A stretch of 64,000 nt of DNA from JAAOII01 sp965207945 (GTDB lineage Bacteria > Pseudomonadota > Gammaproteobacteria > CBDBNL01 > JAAOII01), in the NCBI GenBank assembly GCA_965207945.1, contig OZ242303.1, positions 496,001 through 560,000 on the forward strand. Reading direction: 5' to 3'. Every line of letters begins with the position of its first letter. Positions within the stretch are counted from its first letter, which is position 1. Under the pieces are notes generated by a model. The model had not been told where the DNA came from. It did no database searches and worked only from the letters and a program-made list of their open reading frames with translations. Below are positions 51,008-63,000 of the stretch, piece by piece. A program made the translations under genes and the position numbers.

Positions 51008-53515
51008 ATGCTCAAAAAGAAAGTCACACTACAACATAGATTACTCAAAGAAGGCGCTGCTATAGCTGGGTTCTTTTTTACTTTCATGCTGTGTGTTATT
51101 CTATTAAGTTATAGCCCCACAGACAGCAGTAGTTTTTATGCATCAGGTGAGGCAACCACTGTAAACCTGGCAGGTCGGCTGGGGGCATACATTGCCGCCT
51201 ATCTTTATTATTGGTTGGGCTATGCTGCATATATACTGATTTTGTTCTTAGCCATTGCTGCAATAGGCATGCTCAAAAAAGATACCAGCGGAGTATATAT
51301 CAAACTAATTAAACGACTCAGTGGTTTACTATTGCTGTTCAGCACCGCAGGTCTGCTATCTCTTCAAGGTGGTGTGGGGGGGAATACCTGGGGGGAGAAT
51401 ACCTGGGGAGAAAATATGCCCGCATCAGCAGGTGGTTTCATAGGCATGATAACTGCTCGCAACGCCCTTGGGCTACTTGGCGTGTTTGGCGCTAAGGGAG
51501 TTCTTATTTTTTTAGTGGCGATATCTCTGAGTTTATTCACTGGACTATCCTGGATGCAGATACTTGAAGTCATAGGTGGAACAGTGATGTTTATTGCTCA
51601 TAAGCTTAAACTAAAACAGGTTATTAAGCTTCCGCTGATTCCCAGCAAACGAGCAATTGAAATGTTAGCGCATAGGAGTCGGCAAAACGCTACGAGCAAA
51701 AGTGGGACTTATGACGACAAGAATAATGCCAAACGTATAGAACCCAGATTCGTATTTATGCCAGGGCATAGTTCCATCAAAGAAACAAACCCACTTGAAG
51801 TGGCTGAGGAAAAAAGGCAACAAGTTACTGAACAACAGAACTCAACATCGTCAGAGGCACCAAATAGTCCGGCAGCTACTGCAAATAATCAGTCGCCTTT
51901 GCCCCCCAAACTTTTTGGCAAACTGCGCTCGCCAGCAGGACAGACAACAGACGGAACGCCCAATCAAGCAGCATCAAACTTGCAGGGGGCGGGGGTTGGA
52001 GGTGCTGCCCAAGCCCAATCTCAATCTCAGCCCCCCGCTCCCGCCCAGTCAGGGCATCTCAAGTACGCCTTACCATCTTTGGAATTATTGGAACAGTCAT
52101 CACAAGTCGCGCCAGAGGTAGCCAAGCAGGATTTAGACACTATGGGAACTACTTTGGTAACCACCCTAAACGACTTTGGCATAAAAGCAGAATTACTCGG
52201 CTATAGCCCAGGTCCAGTAGTAACGATGTTTGAGTTGCAACCAGCGGCAGGGATTAAGGCATCTAAGATATCCAATCTATCAGGCGACTTAGCCCGCTCT
52301 TTAGCTGTAGGGAATGTGCGAGTGGTGGAGTTTATCAGGGGCAAGTCATGTATCGGTATAGAGGTTCCCAACCCCAATCGCCAAATTGTCTATTTACGTA
52401 ATCTCATAGACAGTGAAGAATTTAAGCATCCTTCATTGCGTCTTCCTTTGGCATTAGGACAGGATATCGGCGGGCAAACTGTTATAGCCGACCTGGCAGA
52501 TATGCCTCACCTATTGGTTGCAGGCACCACTGGCTCAGGTAAATCCATTGGCATAAACGCAATGCTTATAAGCTTACTATATAAGTATTCCCCCGAGCAA
52601 CTACGTCTCATATTAGTTGACCCTAAGATGTTGGAACTTTCTTCTTATAACGGCATTCCTCATCTGCTAATACCCGTCATAACGGATATGAGCTTGGCAG
52701 CCAAAAGTATTGGTTGGTGTGTTATTGAGATGGATAAAAGATACAAGAAAATGGCAGAAAAAGGAGTCAGGAACATTGCTGGCTATAATGAGATGCTGGC
52801 AAAAAATCCGCCATCGTCTCCCGCTCCAACGGATAGCGATACAGCTGATGAGCAAGAAGACAACAGCCCCATGCCTTACCTGGTGGTGGTTATTGACGAA
52901 TATGCAGACATGATTATGAGCAACCGCAAGGTGGAAGAGCATATAGTGCGTTTAGCGCAAAAAGCTCGCGCTGCAGGCATTCATCTAGTGCTGGCAACTC
53001 AACGCCCATCTGTTGATGTGATTACTGGGCTAATAAAAGCCAATATCCCAGCGCGCATTTCTTTCAAGGTTTCTTCACGCATTGACTCAAGAACCGTATT
53101 AGACAAAAACGGCGCCGAACAACTGCTGGGCAAAGGGGATATGTTGTATATGCATTCAGGCGGTTCTCTGCCACTGAGAGTTCATGGTCCTCTGGTAGTT
53201 GATGGCGAGGTTAATGACGTAACAAAACATTGGAAGCAACAAGGCGAACCCGAATATAAGAACGAAGTATTAGAGGCAGCGGCAGCGGGAGAATCATCCA
53301 GCAATGGCGCTGCGGGTGGAGATGAAGAAGAAGACGAATTCTACTCGGCAGCAGTTGACTTTGTTAGACAAGCCGAGAGGGTATCAATTTCATCAGTGCA
53401 AAGAAAGTTTAAGATTGGCTACAATCGCGCCGCTCGCATCATAGAATATATGGAAAAAGAAGGAGTTGTCAGTGACATGGATTCAGGCGGCAAGCGGGTG
53501 GTGCTGAATAAGTGA
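51008..53515 (+). CDS. ftsK: DNA translocase FtsK
   Basis: FtsK anchors at the division septum and pumps DNA to resolve chromosome dimers. The protein (835 residues) has four to five N-terminal transmembrane segments (~19-190), a Gln/Pro/Ser-rich linker (~255-355) and the RecA-like motor with Walker A GTTGSGKS near 506-513 and Walker B LVVVIDEYADM near 625-635. The C-terminal gamma domain (AERVSISSVQRKFKIGYNRA) recognises KOPS sites. A NTWGENTWGEN repeat lies between membrane segments near residues 124-136, probably in a periplasmic loop. It is shorter than E. coli FtsK because the linker is short. Confidence 0.95.
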   Translation: MLKKKVTLQHRLLKEGAAIAGFFFTFMLCVILLSYSPTDSSSFYASGEATTVNLAGRLGAYIAAYLYYWLGYAAYILILFLAIAAIGMLKKDTSGVYIKLIKRLSGLLLLFSTAGLLSLQGGVGGNTWGENTWGENMPASAGGFIGMITARNALGLLGVFGAKGVLIFLVAISLSLFTGLSWMQILEVIGGTVMFIAHKLKLKQVIKLPLIPSKRAIEMLAHRSRQNATSKSGTYDDKNNAKRIEPRFVFMPGHSSIKETNPLEVAEEKRQQVTEQQNSTSSEAPNSPAATANNQSPLPPKLFGKLRSPAGQTTDGTPNQAASNLQGAGVGGAAQAQSQSQPPAPAQSGHLKYALPSLELLEQSSQVAPEVAKQDLDTMGTTLVTTLNDFGIKAELLGYSPGPVVTMFELQPAAGIKASKISNLSGDLARSLAVGNVRVVEFIRGKSCIGIEVPNPNRQIVYLRNLIDSEEFKHPSLRLPLALGQDIGGQTVIADLADMPHLLVAGTTGSGKSIGINAMLISLLYKYSPEQLRLILVDPKMLELSSYNGIPHLLIPVITDMSLAAKSIGWCVIEMDKRYKKMAEKGVRNIAGYNEMLAKNPPSSPAPTDSDTADEQEDNSPMPYLVVVIDEYADMIMSNRKVEEHIVRLAQKARAAGIHLVLATQRPSVDVITGLIKANIPARISFKVSSRIDSRTVLDKNGAEQLLGKGDMLYMHSGGSLPLRVHGPLVVDGEVNDVTKHWKQQGEPEYKNEVLEAAAAGESSSNGAAGGDEEEDEFYSAAVDFVRQAERVSISSVQRKFKIGYNRAARIIEYMEKEGVVSDMDSGGKRVVLNK

Positions 53516-53611
53516 TATGAAGCAATACCAGTCCAACGCCAGGGAAACACCAGGGAAACACCAGACCAGCGCCTATTCACTTATATATGTTATATCCTAT
53601 AATATAGTTCT

Positions 53612-55171
53612 ATGAAAATATTTCCAGTAATACTTGCCGGTGGTTCGGGAACACGGCTATGGCCTGTTTCGCGCCCAGATTTTCCCAAGCAGTTCATCTC
53701 CTTAACTAAAGGAGAGGATTCTTTATTCCAGCTGACCTATCGCAGAATATACGAATCATCAATAAAGCACAAACTGCAACAGCCATTAATCATAACCAAC
53801 GAAGAATATAGATTCACCGTTAGTAAATTACTAAGTGACTTAGGAGTCAAAGATGCCCCAATTATTTTAGAGCCAATCGCCAAAAATACTGCTCCCGCTG
53901 TAGCCCTAGCAGCTCATTACATTAGGCAAGAATTAGACACTGACGCCGATTCAGATTCAGTGATGTTGGTTTTACCGTCTGACGCTTATATAAGTGCTCA
54001 AGACCATGATAAGTTTATTCAATTATTGGACACAGCATTACAGCACTGTTCGGGGCAGGGCGGGGACGGGAACGAGAGCGGGAAAGGAGACGGGGACGGA
54101 AACGGGAACAGAGTAGCAGCGACAGGCACTGGAAACAAGATAGGGACTTTTGGTATAAAACCAACATTCCCTCATACTGGCTATGGCTATATCAATGTTG
54201 GGGAAACAGAGGAAAATGGAAAGACCAGGCAGGGTGGAGATAGTAATCCTGCCATCCTTCATGTCCGCAAGTTTGTAGAAAAGCCAGCACACGACAAGGC
54301 GCAGGAATATATTGCTACGGGCAACTATTACTGGAATAGCGGAATGTTTGCGCTAAACACTAAAGCATATCTGCAGAGTTTACAAAAACTGGCGCCACAG
54401 ATAAACCAATCCTGCGAGTCGGCTATCCAAGCCCATCAAAGTGATAACAATTTTGTCCGTCCCGATATGGAAAGATTCAGTGAGTGCCCTGCTGATTCCA
54501 TTGACTACGCGGTTATGGAAAAAGAAGCGGATATTTTCCTTGTCCCGATGGATATCCAGTGGAGTGATGTGGGCTCATGGCAGTCGTTAGCCGACCTATA
54601 CGACAAGGATGCAAATAACAATAGCACTAAAGGCGATGCAGTACTTTATGAATCAAAGAATAGTTTTGCGTTTTCTTCAAGCAAGCGATTACTGACTGCT
54701 TTGGGTGTGGAGGACTTGGTAATAGTAGATACTCCAGATGCTTTATTGGTGGCAAATAAAAACAAAACCGAAGAGGTCAAGGTTTTGGTGCAATCCCTCA
54801 AAGAAAAAAAATATCCTCAGGTGGAGGAGCAGTATCGCACTTATCGCCCTTGGGGTTGGTATGAGTCATTGATTATGAGACAGGGCTTTCAGGTTAAAAG
54901 GTTGGGGGTGTCTCCTGGCAGTGCTTTATCTTTGCAATCTCATAAGCACCGTTCCGAACATTGGGTGGTAGTGCGCGGAGTTGCGCTGGTAACCAAAGGA
55001 GAGGAAAAAATTACTCTGCACAAGAACGAATCAATATATCTTCCATTGGGCTGCAAGCATCGTCTGGAGAATGAAGGTGCAGAGTTTCTTGAAATAATAG
55101 AAGTACAAAGTGGCGATTACTTAGGGGAAGATGATATCATTAGATACGAAGACATATATAAGAGAACATAA
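53612..55171 (+). CDS. manC: Mannose-1-phosphate guanylyltransferase / mannose-6-phosphate isomerase
   Basis: This bifunctional enzyme supplies GDP-mannose for polysaccharide synthesis. The protein (519 residues) has the N-terminal nucleotidyltransferase motif PVILAGGSGTRLWPVSRPDF near 5-24, FVEKPA near 222-227 and a C-terminal cupin isomerase domain (RPWGWYESL near 413-421, HKHRSEHWVVVRG near 447-459). A Gly/Asp/Asn-rich insertion (residues ~146-172) is encoded by a G-rich repeat at 54048-54115. The last 40 nt overlap an upstream open frame of the next gene; the reading starts of waaA are discussed there. No other polysaccharide genes are adjacent. Confidence 0.94.
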   Translation: MKIFPVILAGGSGTRLWPVSRPDFPKQFISLTKGEDSLFQLTYRRIYESSIKHKLQQPLIITNEEYRFTVSKLLSDLGVKDAPIILEPIAKNTAPAVALAAHYIRQELDTDADSDSVMLVLPSDAYISAQDHDKFIQLLDTALQHCSGQGGDGNESGKGDGDGNGNRVAATGTGNKIGTFGIKPTFPHTGYGYINVGETEENGKTRQGGDSNPAILHVRKFVEKPAHDKAQEYIATGNYYWNSGMFALNTKAYLQSLQKLAPQINQSCESAIQAHQSDNNFVRPDMERFSECPADSIDYAVMEKEADIFLVPMDIQWSDVGSWQSLADLYDKDANNNSTKGDAVLYESKNSFAFSSSKRLLTALGVEDLVIVDTPDALLVANKNKTEEVKVLVQSLKEKKYPQVEEQYRTYRPWGWYESLIMRQGFQVKRLGVSPGSALSLQSHKHRSEHWVVVRGVALVTKGEEKITLHKNESIYLPLGCKHRLENEGAEFLEIIEVQSGDYLGEDDIIRYEDIYKRT

Positions 55172-55190
55172 ATCATATAGAACTCATGCG

Positions 55191-56669
55191 ATGTCTTTTA
55201 TCTATTCATTACTGCTGTCCTGCTTGCTACCTTTCTTTTACATCAAAAGAATACTTGATCGTTTCAAGTCCAAGTCCAATCTCAAACCCAAGCTCAAACT
55301 GGCGACGCCCACGCCTACAACGAGTCACTCCCCGCTTTGGATTCATGCGGTTTCTGTTGGCGAGGTAAACGCCGCCTTTATATTGCTACGCGCAATCTCC
55401 ACCACCTCCCCTCAACTACCAATCCTCATAACTTCTGCCACCGCGGCAGGCATCCAACAAGCGCGCCAACACATCCAACACATAGAACGCGATAAAATTT
55501 CCAATAAAATATCATTAAGCTACCCGCCTTATGATTTACCCATTTTCATCAATCGCTTCCTCAAACGTTTTGCCCCCCGTGCCCTGGTGATAATGGAAGC
55601 TGATATCTGGAGGAACACTCTAAGATGCTGTCGCCAACAAAATATTCCTACAATACTGGCAAACGCTCGTCTTAACCAATCATCGCTAAAAAGAAGGCAG
55701 AGGTTTTCTTTTACTATGCCGCGCCCGCAGGATATGCCAAATCTAATCTGCGCTCAGTCATCTACCGATGCCCAAAACTTTTCCGTGCTGGGAAAAAGCT
55801 ATTCAACTATTCCTTCAACCACCCCTTCAATTATTAAGGTGTGTGGCAATATAAAGTTTGACGCAGTAGCGGGCGGAGGCAGCTCTGTAAGTTCCATCAG
55901 TTCTGCCAGTTCTGTAGAGGCGGAGGCGGAAGCAGAGCAGGGGGGAGCAGAGGAGGCGCAAGCATATTCTCGCCTCCCTCCTACTCTACAACAATTTCTA
56001 ACAAACGCCAATAGAATATGGATTGCGGCAAGCACTCATGCTCCAGAAGAAGATGCAGTACTTGATGCTCATATTAAATTACTGCAACAGGACAAGTCAA
56101 CACAGCCAATACTGCTTATACTGGCGCCGCGTCACTCGCGTAGGTTTGCAGAAGTGGCGCGTCTTATCAGAAACAAAGGTCTCAAAGTGCTGTGCCTAAG
56201 TGAGGTATTATTAAACTCTTCACGTAACACTAAGAGCAGTTCCTCCAGCAATGCCATGAAACCCTCTCCGCTTTCATCAAACCCCACCGGCGAGGAAGTC
56301 CTATTAGTTGATACTATCGGCGACTTGCCTCTTATATATAAGTGGGCTGACTTTGCTTTTGTTGGCGGCAGTTTGGCGTCGCGCGGCGGACATAATATTT
56401 TAGAGCCCTTGGCATTGCAGGTTCCTGTTATTTTAGGACCTCATCATCATAATCTCATCCCCATCATTAATTTAATAAATGAGCAAACAACTCAAGCCAC
56501 AGCAATACATATCATTACTAACAAAGAAGATATGGTGAGGAAAATATCAGAGTATGCATCTATGCCACGTTCTCAGCTCAAAGGACTTGCCTTGGATGCT
56601 AAGCACGCCATCAACGCCAACCGCGGGGCATCAGCAACCACCGCGGCATTAATTGATAAATTGCTGTAA
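55191..56669 (+). CDS. waaA: 3-deoxy-D-manno-octulosonic acid transferase
   Basis: WaaA attaches Kdo residues to lipid A precursor. From ATG 55191 the protein has 492 residues: an N-terminal membrane segment (MSFIYSLLLSCLLPFFYI), LWIHAVSVGEVNAA near 44-57, SYPPYDLPIF near 105-114, MEADIWRN near 135-142, APRHSRRFAEV near 315-325 and FVGGSLASRGGHNILEPLAL near 389-408. An ATG at 55131, inside manC, would add 20 residues with no family support. A repeat-like Ser/Glu/Ala insertion (SSVSSISSASSVEAEAEAEQ) spans residues ~229-255. Kdo synthesis and lipid A genes are not in the window. Confidence 0.93.
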   Translation: MSFIYSLLLSCLLPFFYIKRILDRFKSKSNLKPKLKLATPTPTTSHSPLWIHAVSVGEVNAAFILLRAISTTSPQLPILITSATAAGIQQARQHIQHIERDKISNKISLSYPPYDLPIFINRFLKRFAPRALVIMEADIWRNTLRCCRQQNIPTILANARLNQSSLKRRQRFSFTMPRPQDMPNLICAQSSTDAQNFSVLGKSYSTIPSTTPSIIKVCGNIKFDAVAGGGSSVSSISSASSVEAEAEAEQGGAEEAQAYSRLPPTLQQFLTNANRIWIAASTHAPEEDAVLDAHIKLLQQDKSTQPILLILAPRHSRRFAEVARLIRNKGLKVLCLSEVLLNSSRNTKSSSSSNAMKPSPLSSNPTGEEVLLVDTIGDLPLIYKWADFAFVGGSLASRGGHNILEPLALQVPVILGPHHHNLIPIINLINEQTTQATAIHIITNKEDMVRKISEYASMPRSQLKGLALDAKHAINANRGASATTAALIDKLL

Positions 56670-57030
56670 AAAGCAATATAAAGGCATTCTTATTTTTTTT
56701 CTAAAAAAGGTGCTTTTTTATTAAAAAGGGTTGTTTTTTTATACTTATTTCATAAAATGGAGTATTGGAATGTTTAGGTAGTGCTATGTGGCAAGTACGG
56801 GATAGGTATCAATGTTAATATCTAACTTTGGCTTTAATAGACATCCAAAAGAATGAACAAATCACTATGAATATTGTTAATTACACACAAGAGAATTTAG
56901 CTGAGGTATCCCAGCAAAATTGGTTATTTATGTCAATTAGTAACCTGGCTGTTTTACGGTCAAAGCTAATCGGCATTTATTATTGTTATTTAAATTACTA
57001 AAAGATAATATCTTCACATTAAATTAAACT
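56670..57030 (+). other. Intergenic region between waaA and the giant lipoprotein gene
   Basis: This is a 361-nt AT-rich gap. Near 56690-56740 there are A/T-rich hairpins with T-runs (AAAAAAG-GTG-CTTTTTT) that may end waaA transcription. A 44-codon open frame (56867-57001) has no family resemblance or good ribosome-binding site. AAGATAATATCTT at 57002-57014 is a small palindrome before the next start. No recognised RNA motif was found. Confidence 0.4.
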
Positions 57031-60000
57031 ATGTCAAACTTTCCGCAAAAGATAACTTCGGTTATAAAAACTTTTTCTTCATTTATTGTTGTTTCACTTA
57101 TCGCCGCTTTGGTGGTATCCTGTGCTTCCTCTTCTGGTGGTGGTGGTGGCGGTAGCGCTGCTGGCACTGGTACTGGCGGCGGTGGCGGCGATGATAGGGT
57201 AAGTGTTTTTTCTCACAGTGGATATACCTTTATACCTGTTGACCGAAATATTACACTGGGCGATGCACCAGTAACAGTAGGTCGTGTCTTAGTCAAAAAT
57301 GCGGAAATAAGGAAACTAGTTGCGACTGAAATTAATAGATTAATAGATGCAGGAAATTCTGAAGCGGAAAAAGTAGAAGCAGATGACATAGGCGATGCGG
57401 GAAAACCTAACTACACTATAAAATACTCTTTTGTAGGAGCTGATGCGGATGATCCCAACTATGATGTCAACTCAGTATTAAACAGATATTTTGAAATTAC
57501 CCCCGTTGACCCTAATGGCGGAATAATCAAAGTTAGGAGTCCTTACTCCTTTCCAGTTTCACTTGAAGATATTTTCAAAGATGTTTCACCAGTTATGGTT
57601 GAAGTGGAAGTTACTATTACAAACCCACCTAACGGCGTTGAGGTAGAGAAGCCCTTATCCTATACTGTGCGCGTGAATTTTCCTGGTACTACAGATACTC
57701 CTCCTAATATATACGATGCGGTTTCATTTGACCTTAATAGTAAGGGAGTTTCTGGGAAGGACGATCCGGGGGTGCAAGATATTATGCCTAACCAACCTTA
57801 CACGGGCACCTTATCAGGTACCTTGAGTGGTGATGGTGACGACGCCGTGGCACTTAACGGCACCGGTGCACTTTCTTTTACTAGTTTGTGGGTGGCAGCG
57901 AACGCAGAAGAACAAACTGACCCGGCTAATGGAAAAATTCTTGAGAACACGTTTGTGCGTGGTGATTTACTCAATACAGCTGGAACTGATGTAATACAAA
58001 TTATCACAGTGACGCTTACACCTCCATCTGGAGCAGATATCCCTGATTATGTTTATGCATCTGCAGCCACTCCAGCCGCCCCTGTTTCAATTGAGGATCT
58101 TAACGGTGATAACTCAATTGCTGATTCTTTGCTAAAGGCAATATCAGATGCTGATGTAAATGAACATTACACGATGATCAATGCTGATGATATTCAGGTT
58201 CTAAACGCTTCAATTGCTTGGAGTTTTACATATACATATCAACGTGATTTTCAACCTAATCCTATTCCTGAAGCAGGCAAAGTTGAATTAAATGGCACCG
58301 CCCAATTTAAAGAAGAACAAGCCGTAACTGCTACTATAGATATAGATGAAGTTGATAATGCTCTAAATAGATATGGTGTTGTAGTTAAGAAGGAGGAACA
58401 ACGGACGGTTTTCTTTACTTTGCTTGAGTCCCCTACTGAGCCAGGTTCCTGTGCTAACGCTAATATCTATCTTGATAATCAGAATGCTCAGGTACAGGTA
58501 AAGGCAGGCACATCATTTAATTATGAAGACCTTGACACAGAAGCAGAGCGTCAACACAAATGTGTCCTTGGCGCTTCTTTTGATGGAACAAACCACGAAC
58601 GCTTAACCGCAGTTATAAATAGCTCAAGAGATATTGCTGGTCAACAAGCTATTGGCCAAGATGCTACTGATTGCCGCGGTGATGCTGATGAAAGTTGCTA
58701 TTATGCATCCCTAACCGTAAGCATCACTGACGTTGATGAAGCGCCTACTATAGAAGAACGTTCCGACCTATCAATTGCTGAAGGAAAGGGAGCAGATCCT
58801 AAATACCCGGGACTTAACCCTGTGTTAGGCACATTAGCTCCAACTCCTGATAATGCACTTGCTATAGTAGTCAACGATATAACAATTACAGACACTGATG
58901 AAGCAGCTGATGGAATCGCTAAACTTCCAGTTAATGTAACAGAAACTAAGGTTATCTCCGTTTTTCCCGCTCATGGTGCTGGACTGTTTAGTATAGATAA
59001 GACAACAGGAAATAATAACCATTTCACCCTTAGCGTGAATGCCACTGAATTAGATTACGAAAAATTCGTTGAAGAAGACGACTTAAATGCCGCAGGTAAA
59101 GCTATCTATATGGTTACCATAACCACGCAAGATCTACCCAATGATAAAGAAGGTTTTGATAAAGTCATAGTTAAAACCATGCAAGTTCCTGTTGAAATTA
59201 CAGACGTTAGATACGCCCCAGTTCCAGTTGCTACTGGCTTTACGAGTTATCCTAATATAGGAAACAGGTCAGATAGAACAATAGTGCTATTGCCTGGCGC
59301 TTCCATGCTTGCCAATGGACTCAATGCCCTTGGCGCAGTCAAGGCAGTTAACCCTGAAACTGACAGTGATAAAGGATTATTTTATGCGGTTATCCCCGTT
59401 CAAGAAGGTGATTCTATAAGTGCTGATGTAGCAGCAGCTTCTGCTTTACATTCGCCCAATTTTGCGGTTGTTACTGGCTTAGGTGATGGCACCACTCCAC
59501 AGAATCTTATACTTAGGGGGCTGAGTTTAGTGGATGGTACTGGATTCCCCATACTAGTCAGAGCAGTTTATCAGCCCGCCGATTTTAATTCAGATGATCC
59601 TAGTAACATTCAAACAGCGCTAGGAGGTACAGGCGTAAACATACCTATATCCATTGTGGTTGAAGCTGGTGCTGAAGAATACGCAGATCTAGACCTATTA
59701 AACTCAGCTACATCGCCTACATTCACAGTACGCCAACTGCAGGGTAGTGTGAATGAGGGGACTGCTGGTGATGATTTTACAGGTGTGCATCCTGTTACAA
59801 ACGATGATTTTTCGGTTCTCAATCCTGGTTTAGTTAATGTTCCTGCGGATTTGGATATTATCCCACATTTTGCTTTGGTAAAAGCGACTGATTTTGATGC
59901 TTTCGGCACATCAGCAGAACTGAAGGTTTTAGGCATTAATACTGCTGACAGTGCTTTATTTAGTATAAATTCTAGTTCTGGAGCTATTTCTTTGCTGGAA

Positions 60001-63000
60001 GAGAGCGAGGTAGTGTTCCCTGTTTTTTATAATCTGGTTGTTCGTCTTGCCAATGCCAGTGCTGGAGATGCCATTTTACTAAGCCATGACTATGCTGTAG
60101 TGACCGTTTTAGTTAACGATGAAAATACTGCTCCAGAGCTTTCTGATTTCACTAATTTCCCCACAGCAGTAAACGGTGAAGGCAGTTTTAATAATGAAAC
60201 AGGAAATGCATTAAATATTACTATTGACGAGAACACTCCTGTTGGCACAGTATTAGCCACTTTTACAGTTACAGATGACAATGATGGCGCGTTTACCGTG
60301 GACCCGCTTACCTTTGCTGCTGCTACTGCTGCTGATGATTTCTATCTAGGTGCAGTTGAATTGACTTTTGTACCTGTAGCGCCTGCAGAAGGAAGTAAGG
60401 AAAGAACCTCTACTGCAACCCTAACTCTGGTTAAGTCATTAAGTTTTGAGGATTTTGCTGCGGACTTAGTTACTGCCAATGGGGCCACTATTACTGACAC
60501 AATAGATATATCAGACGAAGGTAGGTATGAACTTAACCCCCTAAAAGGACAGACACAACCTGTAACCGTGACTCCTCCGGAACCTGATAGCGTATTGACT
60601 ACCTCATTAGAATTCAATTTAATAGTGCGTGATGTTGCGGAAAAACTTTTGATTGATACAGCTAGTGTGACTAGCGGTTCTATATCGGAAAACTCTAATC
60701 CAGAAAATAAAGTTGCTGGCATTGCCATCATTATATCCAATATTAACTCCACAGATGCATCATTGGTGTATGAGTTGAGTGGTAATGCTAAATTTGACGA
60801 AGTTTTTGATGTCGTTGTAGATGAAGGTTCTTCTAATGATAATGTGCGCGTATTGCAGCTTGAGGTGGTAGATGCGGATGCACTTGAAAATCTTGGTGAT
60901 GGACAGGTTCACACCAGTACTCTTACGATAATTAACAACACAAGTCCCCAAGATAAAAGTGACCAAATAACCATTCAAGTGAAAGTTAATGATGAGGAGC
61001 AAGATATAACACCTATTACTTTGTCTGCTAATACTTTTGCTATAGCAGAAACAGATGTGGACGGTGGTGTTGCTGATAGAACCTATGAAATTACGGATTC
61101 TCTGTTTACATATAGAGCAACTGATGTATCTAAAGATGCTGATGATTTTGTTACTATTGGCGGAAAACGTTCTTCTTTAGTTTCCGTAGATTATTCTATA
61201 ACCGGTGTATCATTTGGTTCTTCAACCCCTGATGTTGCAGAGAATATTGACTCCAATTCACCGCCAGCTCTCTCTTTGAAAGCGCCTCTTGATAACGGCA
61301 GTGTAAGCTTAGTTGTTGGTGATACCGATTATATTGAAGCATCTCTGTTTGGCACTATTACTGCAACATTAAATGTTACGGGAACTGCCATAGGTCGGAC
61401 AGTGCCCTTTATGAATGGAGACAGCACTTTTACAGTTACTGTGGCAGAAGCTGCTGATAAAGTGGTGAGCTACAATACTACCGGTGATAATGCACCAGTA
61501 TATGGATTTGAATATACTCAAAGTGAGTATGCTGCTGAAATTGCAGAAGGAGAAGCGGTTCTAGCTACTACGGTTAACAGCGAAAATGGCTTGGACAGCC
61601 AAGTTCTAATTGATGTTGATGGTGAGAAATATAACACCACATCAGTTAGCGTTCCAGGTAATACTGTCAACACCTATTTCATTGAACGTAGTGTTTCTGA
61701 AGATATTGTTGCGATTGGTGATAATATGCATGCTGTTCATACTGGAACCTTAGTAATTCCTTTTACTTCAGATGAGGACATCACAGATGTCACAGAGATG
61801 CAAATTCTTTCTGAGGACGCTTCAGGCAAATTAGAAGATGTTACTAATTTTGATAATTACTTTGATATTAAGGTCAACAATACTTATACCCTTGATGCTG
61901 GAGGAAATACAGTGTCTGAACATCAAGTACTACTTATAACCCAAAAGCAATTTGATGTTATTAATAGCAGTGGAGTTGCAGATGCAGTCATCAAATATAA
62001 TGCTCTTGACACTATCCCCTTATTCAAAGGAGAAACAAAAGATGATGAAGAAACAACCCGCACCTATTATATTCGCGCGAGTCAGGGCAGCGATAACGCA
62101 AGCACTTATGCTTTAGCGCAGTTCTATGTGGATGTTGAAGCAGCTGGCTTAAACATTCCTGCAAAAATTGAGGAATTATATGTTAATGAAGTTGATATTG
62201 CCCTTGATGTTGACCTTGGCGCTGCCGCTGATATAAACTTTAATGTTGATCCGGAAGCTGGTTCGCTTGCTGGCATGATAAATGAAAATGGTATTACTCA
62301 AAATAACTTTGATGATTACTCTCTATTTATTAATGTATCCAATAATGATTATACTGAGAATCAAGTAGGAGGCACAACAGTAATTACAGTTTCTGTCCCA
62401 AGTGATGGTACTCCTCCAACTGATGTCACTAACCCTGTTGATGGTTCTAATAAGGAAGCATCCAACAATCAACTTATAGCATTAAGAACGGCTGGTGGAA
62501 GCGCTGCTCCGTTGGATGCAAATACAAATAATGTTGTTATCACTCAAGATGCGGGTGTCTATGAAACGCATAACATTGATTTTGCTCTTGCCCGCAATGT
62601 TTATGGTACTGCCACCATTAATATCGAGATACAAGAAAATGATGCAAGTGGTAGTGAAATTGATGTTAATGATTATGAATTTACATTAACTGTAAATGAA
62701 GACGCTGGTGTAAATACTCCTCCCACCATTACTCCCCAGCTGACTGCTGGTGCGAGTGTGAAAGACCCGGAAGCTGGCACTTTAAATTTCTTATTAAATG
62801 AAGATTTAGACCTGCTTGCTGGCACTTCTGGTGATCCATCAGAAAAAGCGATTACTATAGCACACGGCGATGTAAGTGCTAATGATGCCATTAGAAGTCA
62901 AACAGGAGTTATAACTTCAATAAATGTCGCACATGATGATAATAACCCTGAGACTAATAATAGAAATAAGGAAGTTTTTACTCATACTCCTAATGCTGTT

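Noticed and set aside
53534..53570. Short CAGGGAAACAC duplication before manC
   Set aside because: Only two copies of an 11-bp unit; too little to call an element or regulatory site.
56867..57001. 44-codon frame upstream of the giant gene
   Set aside because: No ribosome-binding site, no recognisable family and length expected by chance in AT-rich DNA.
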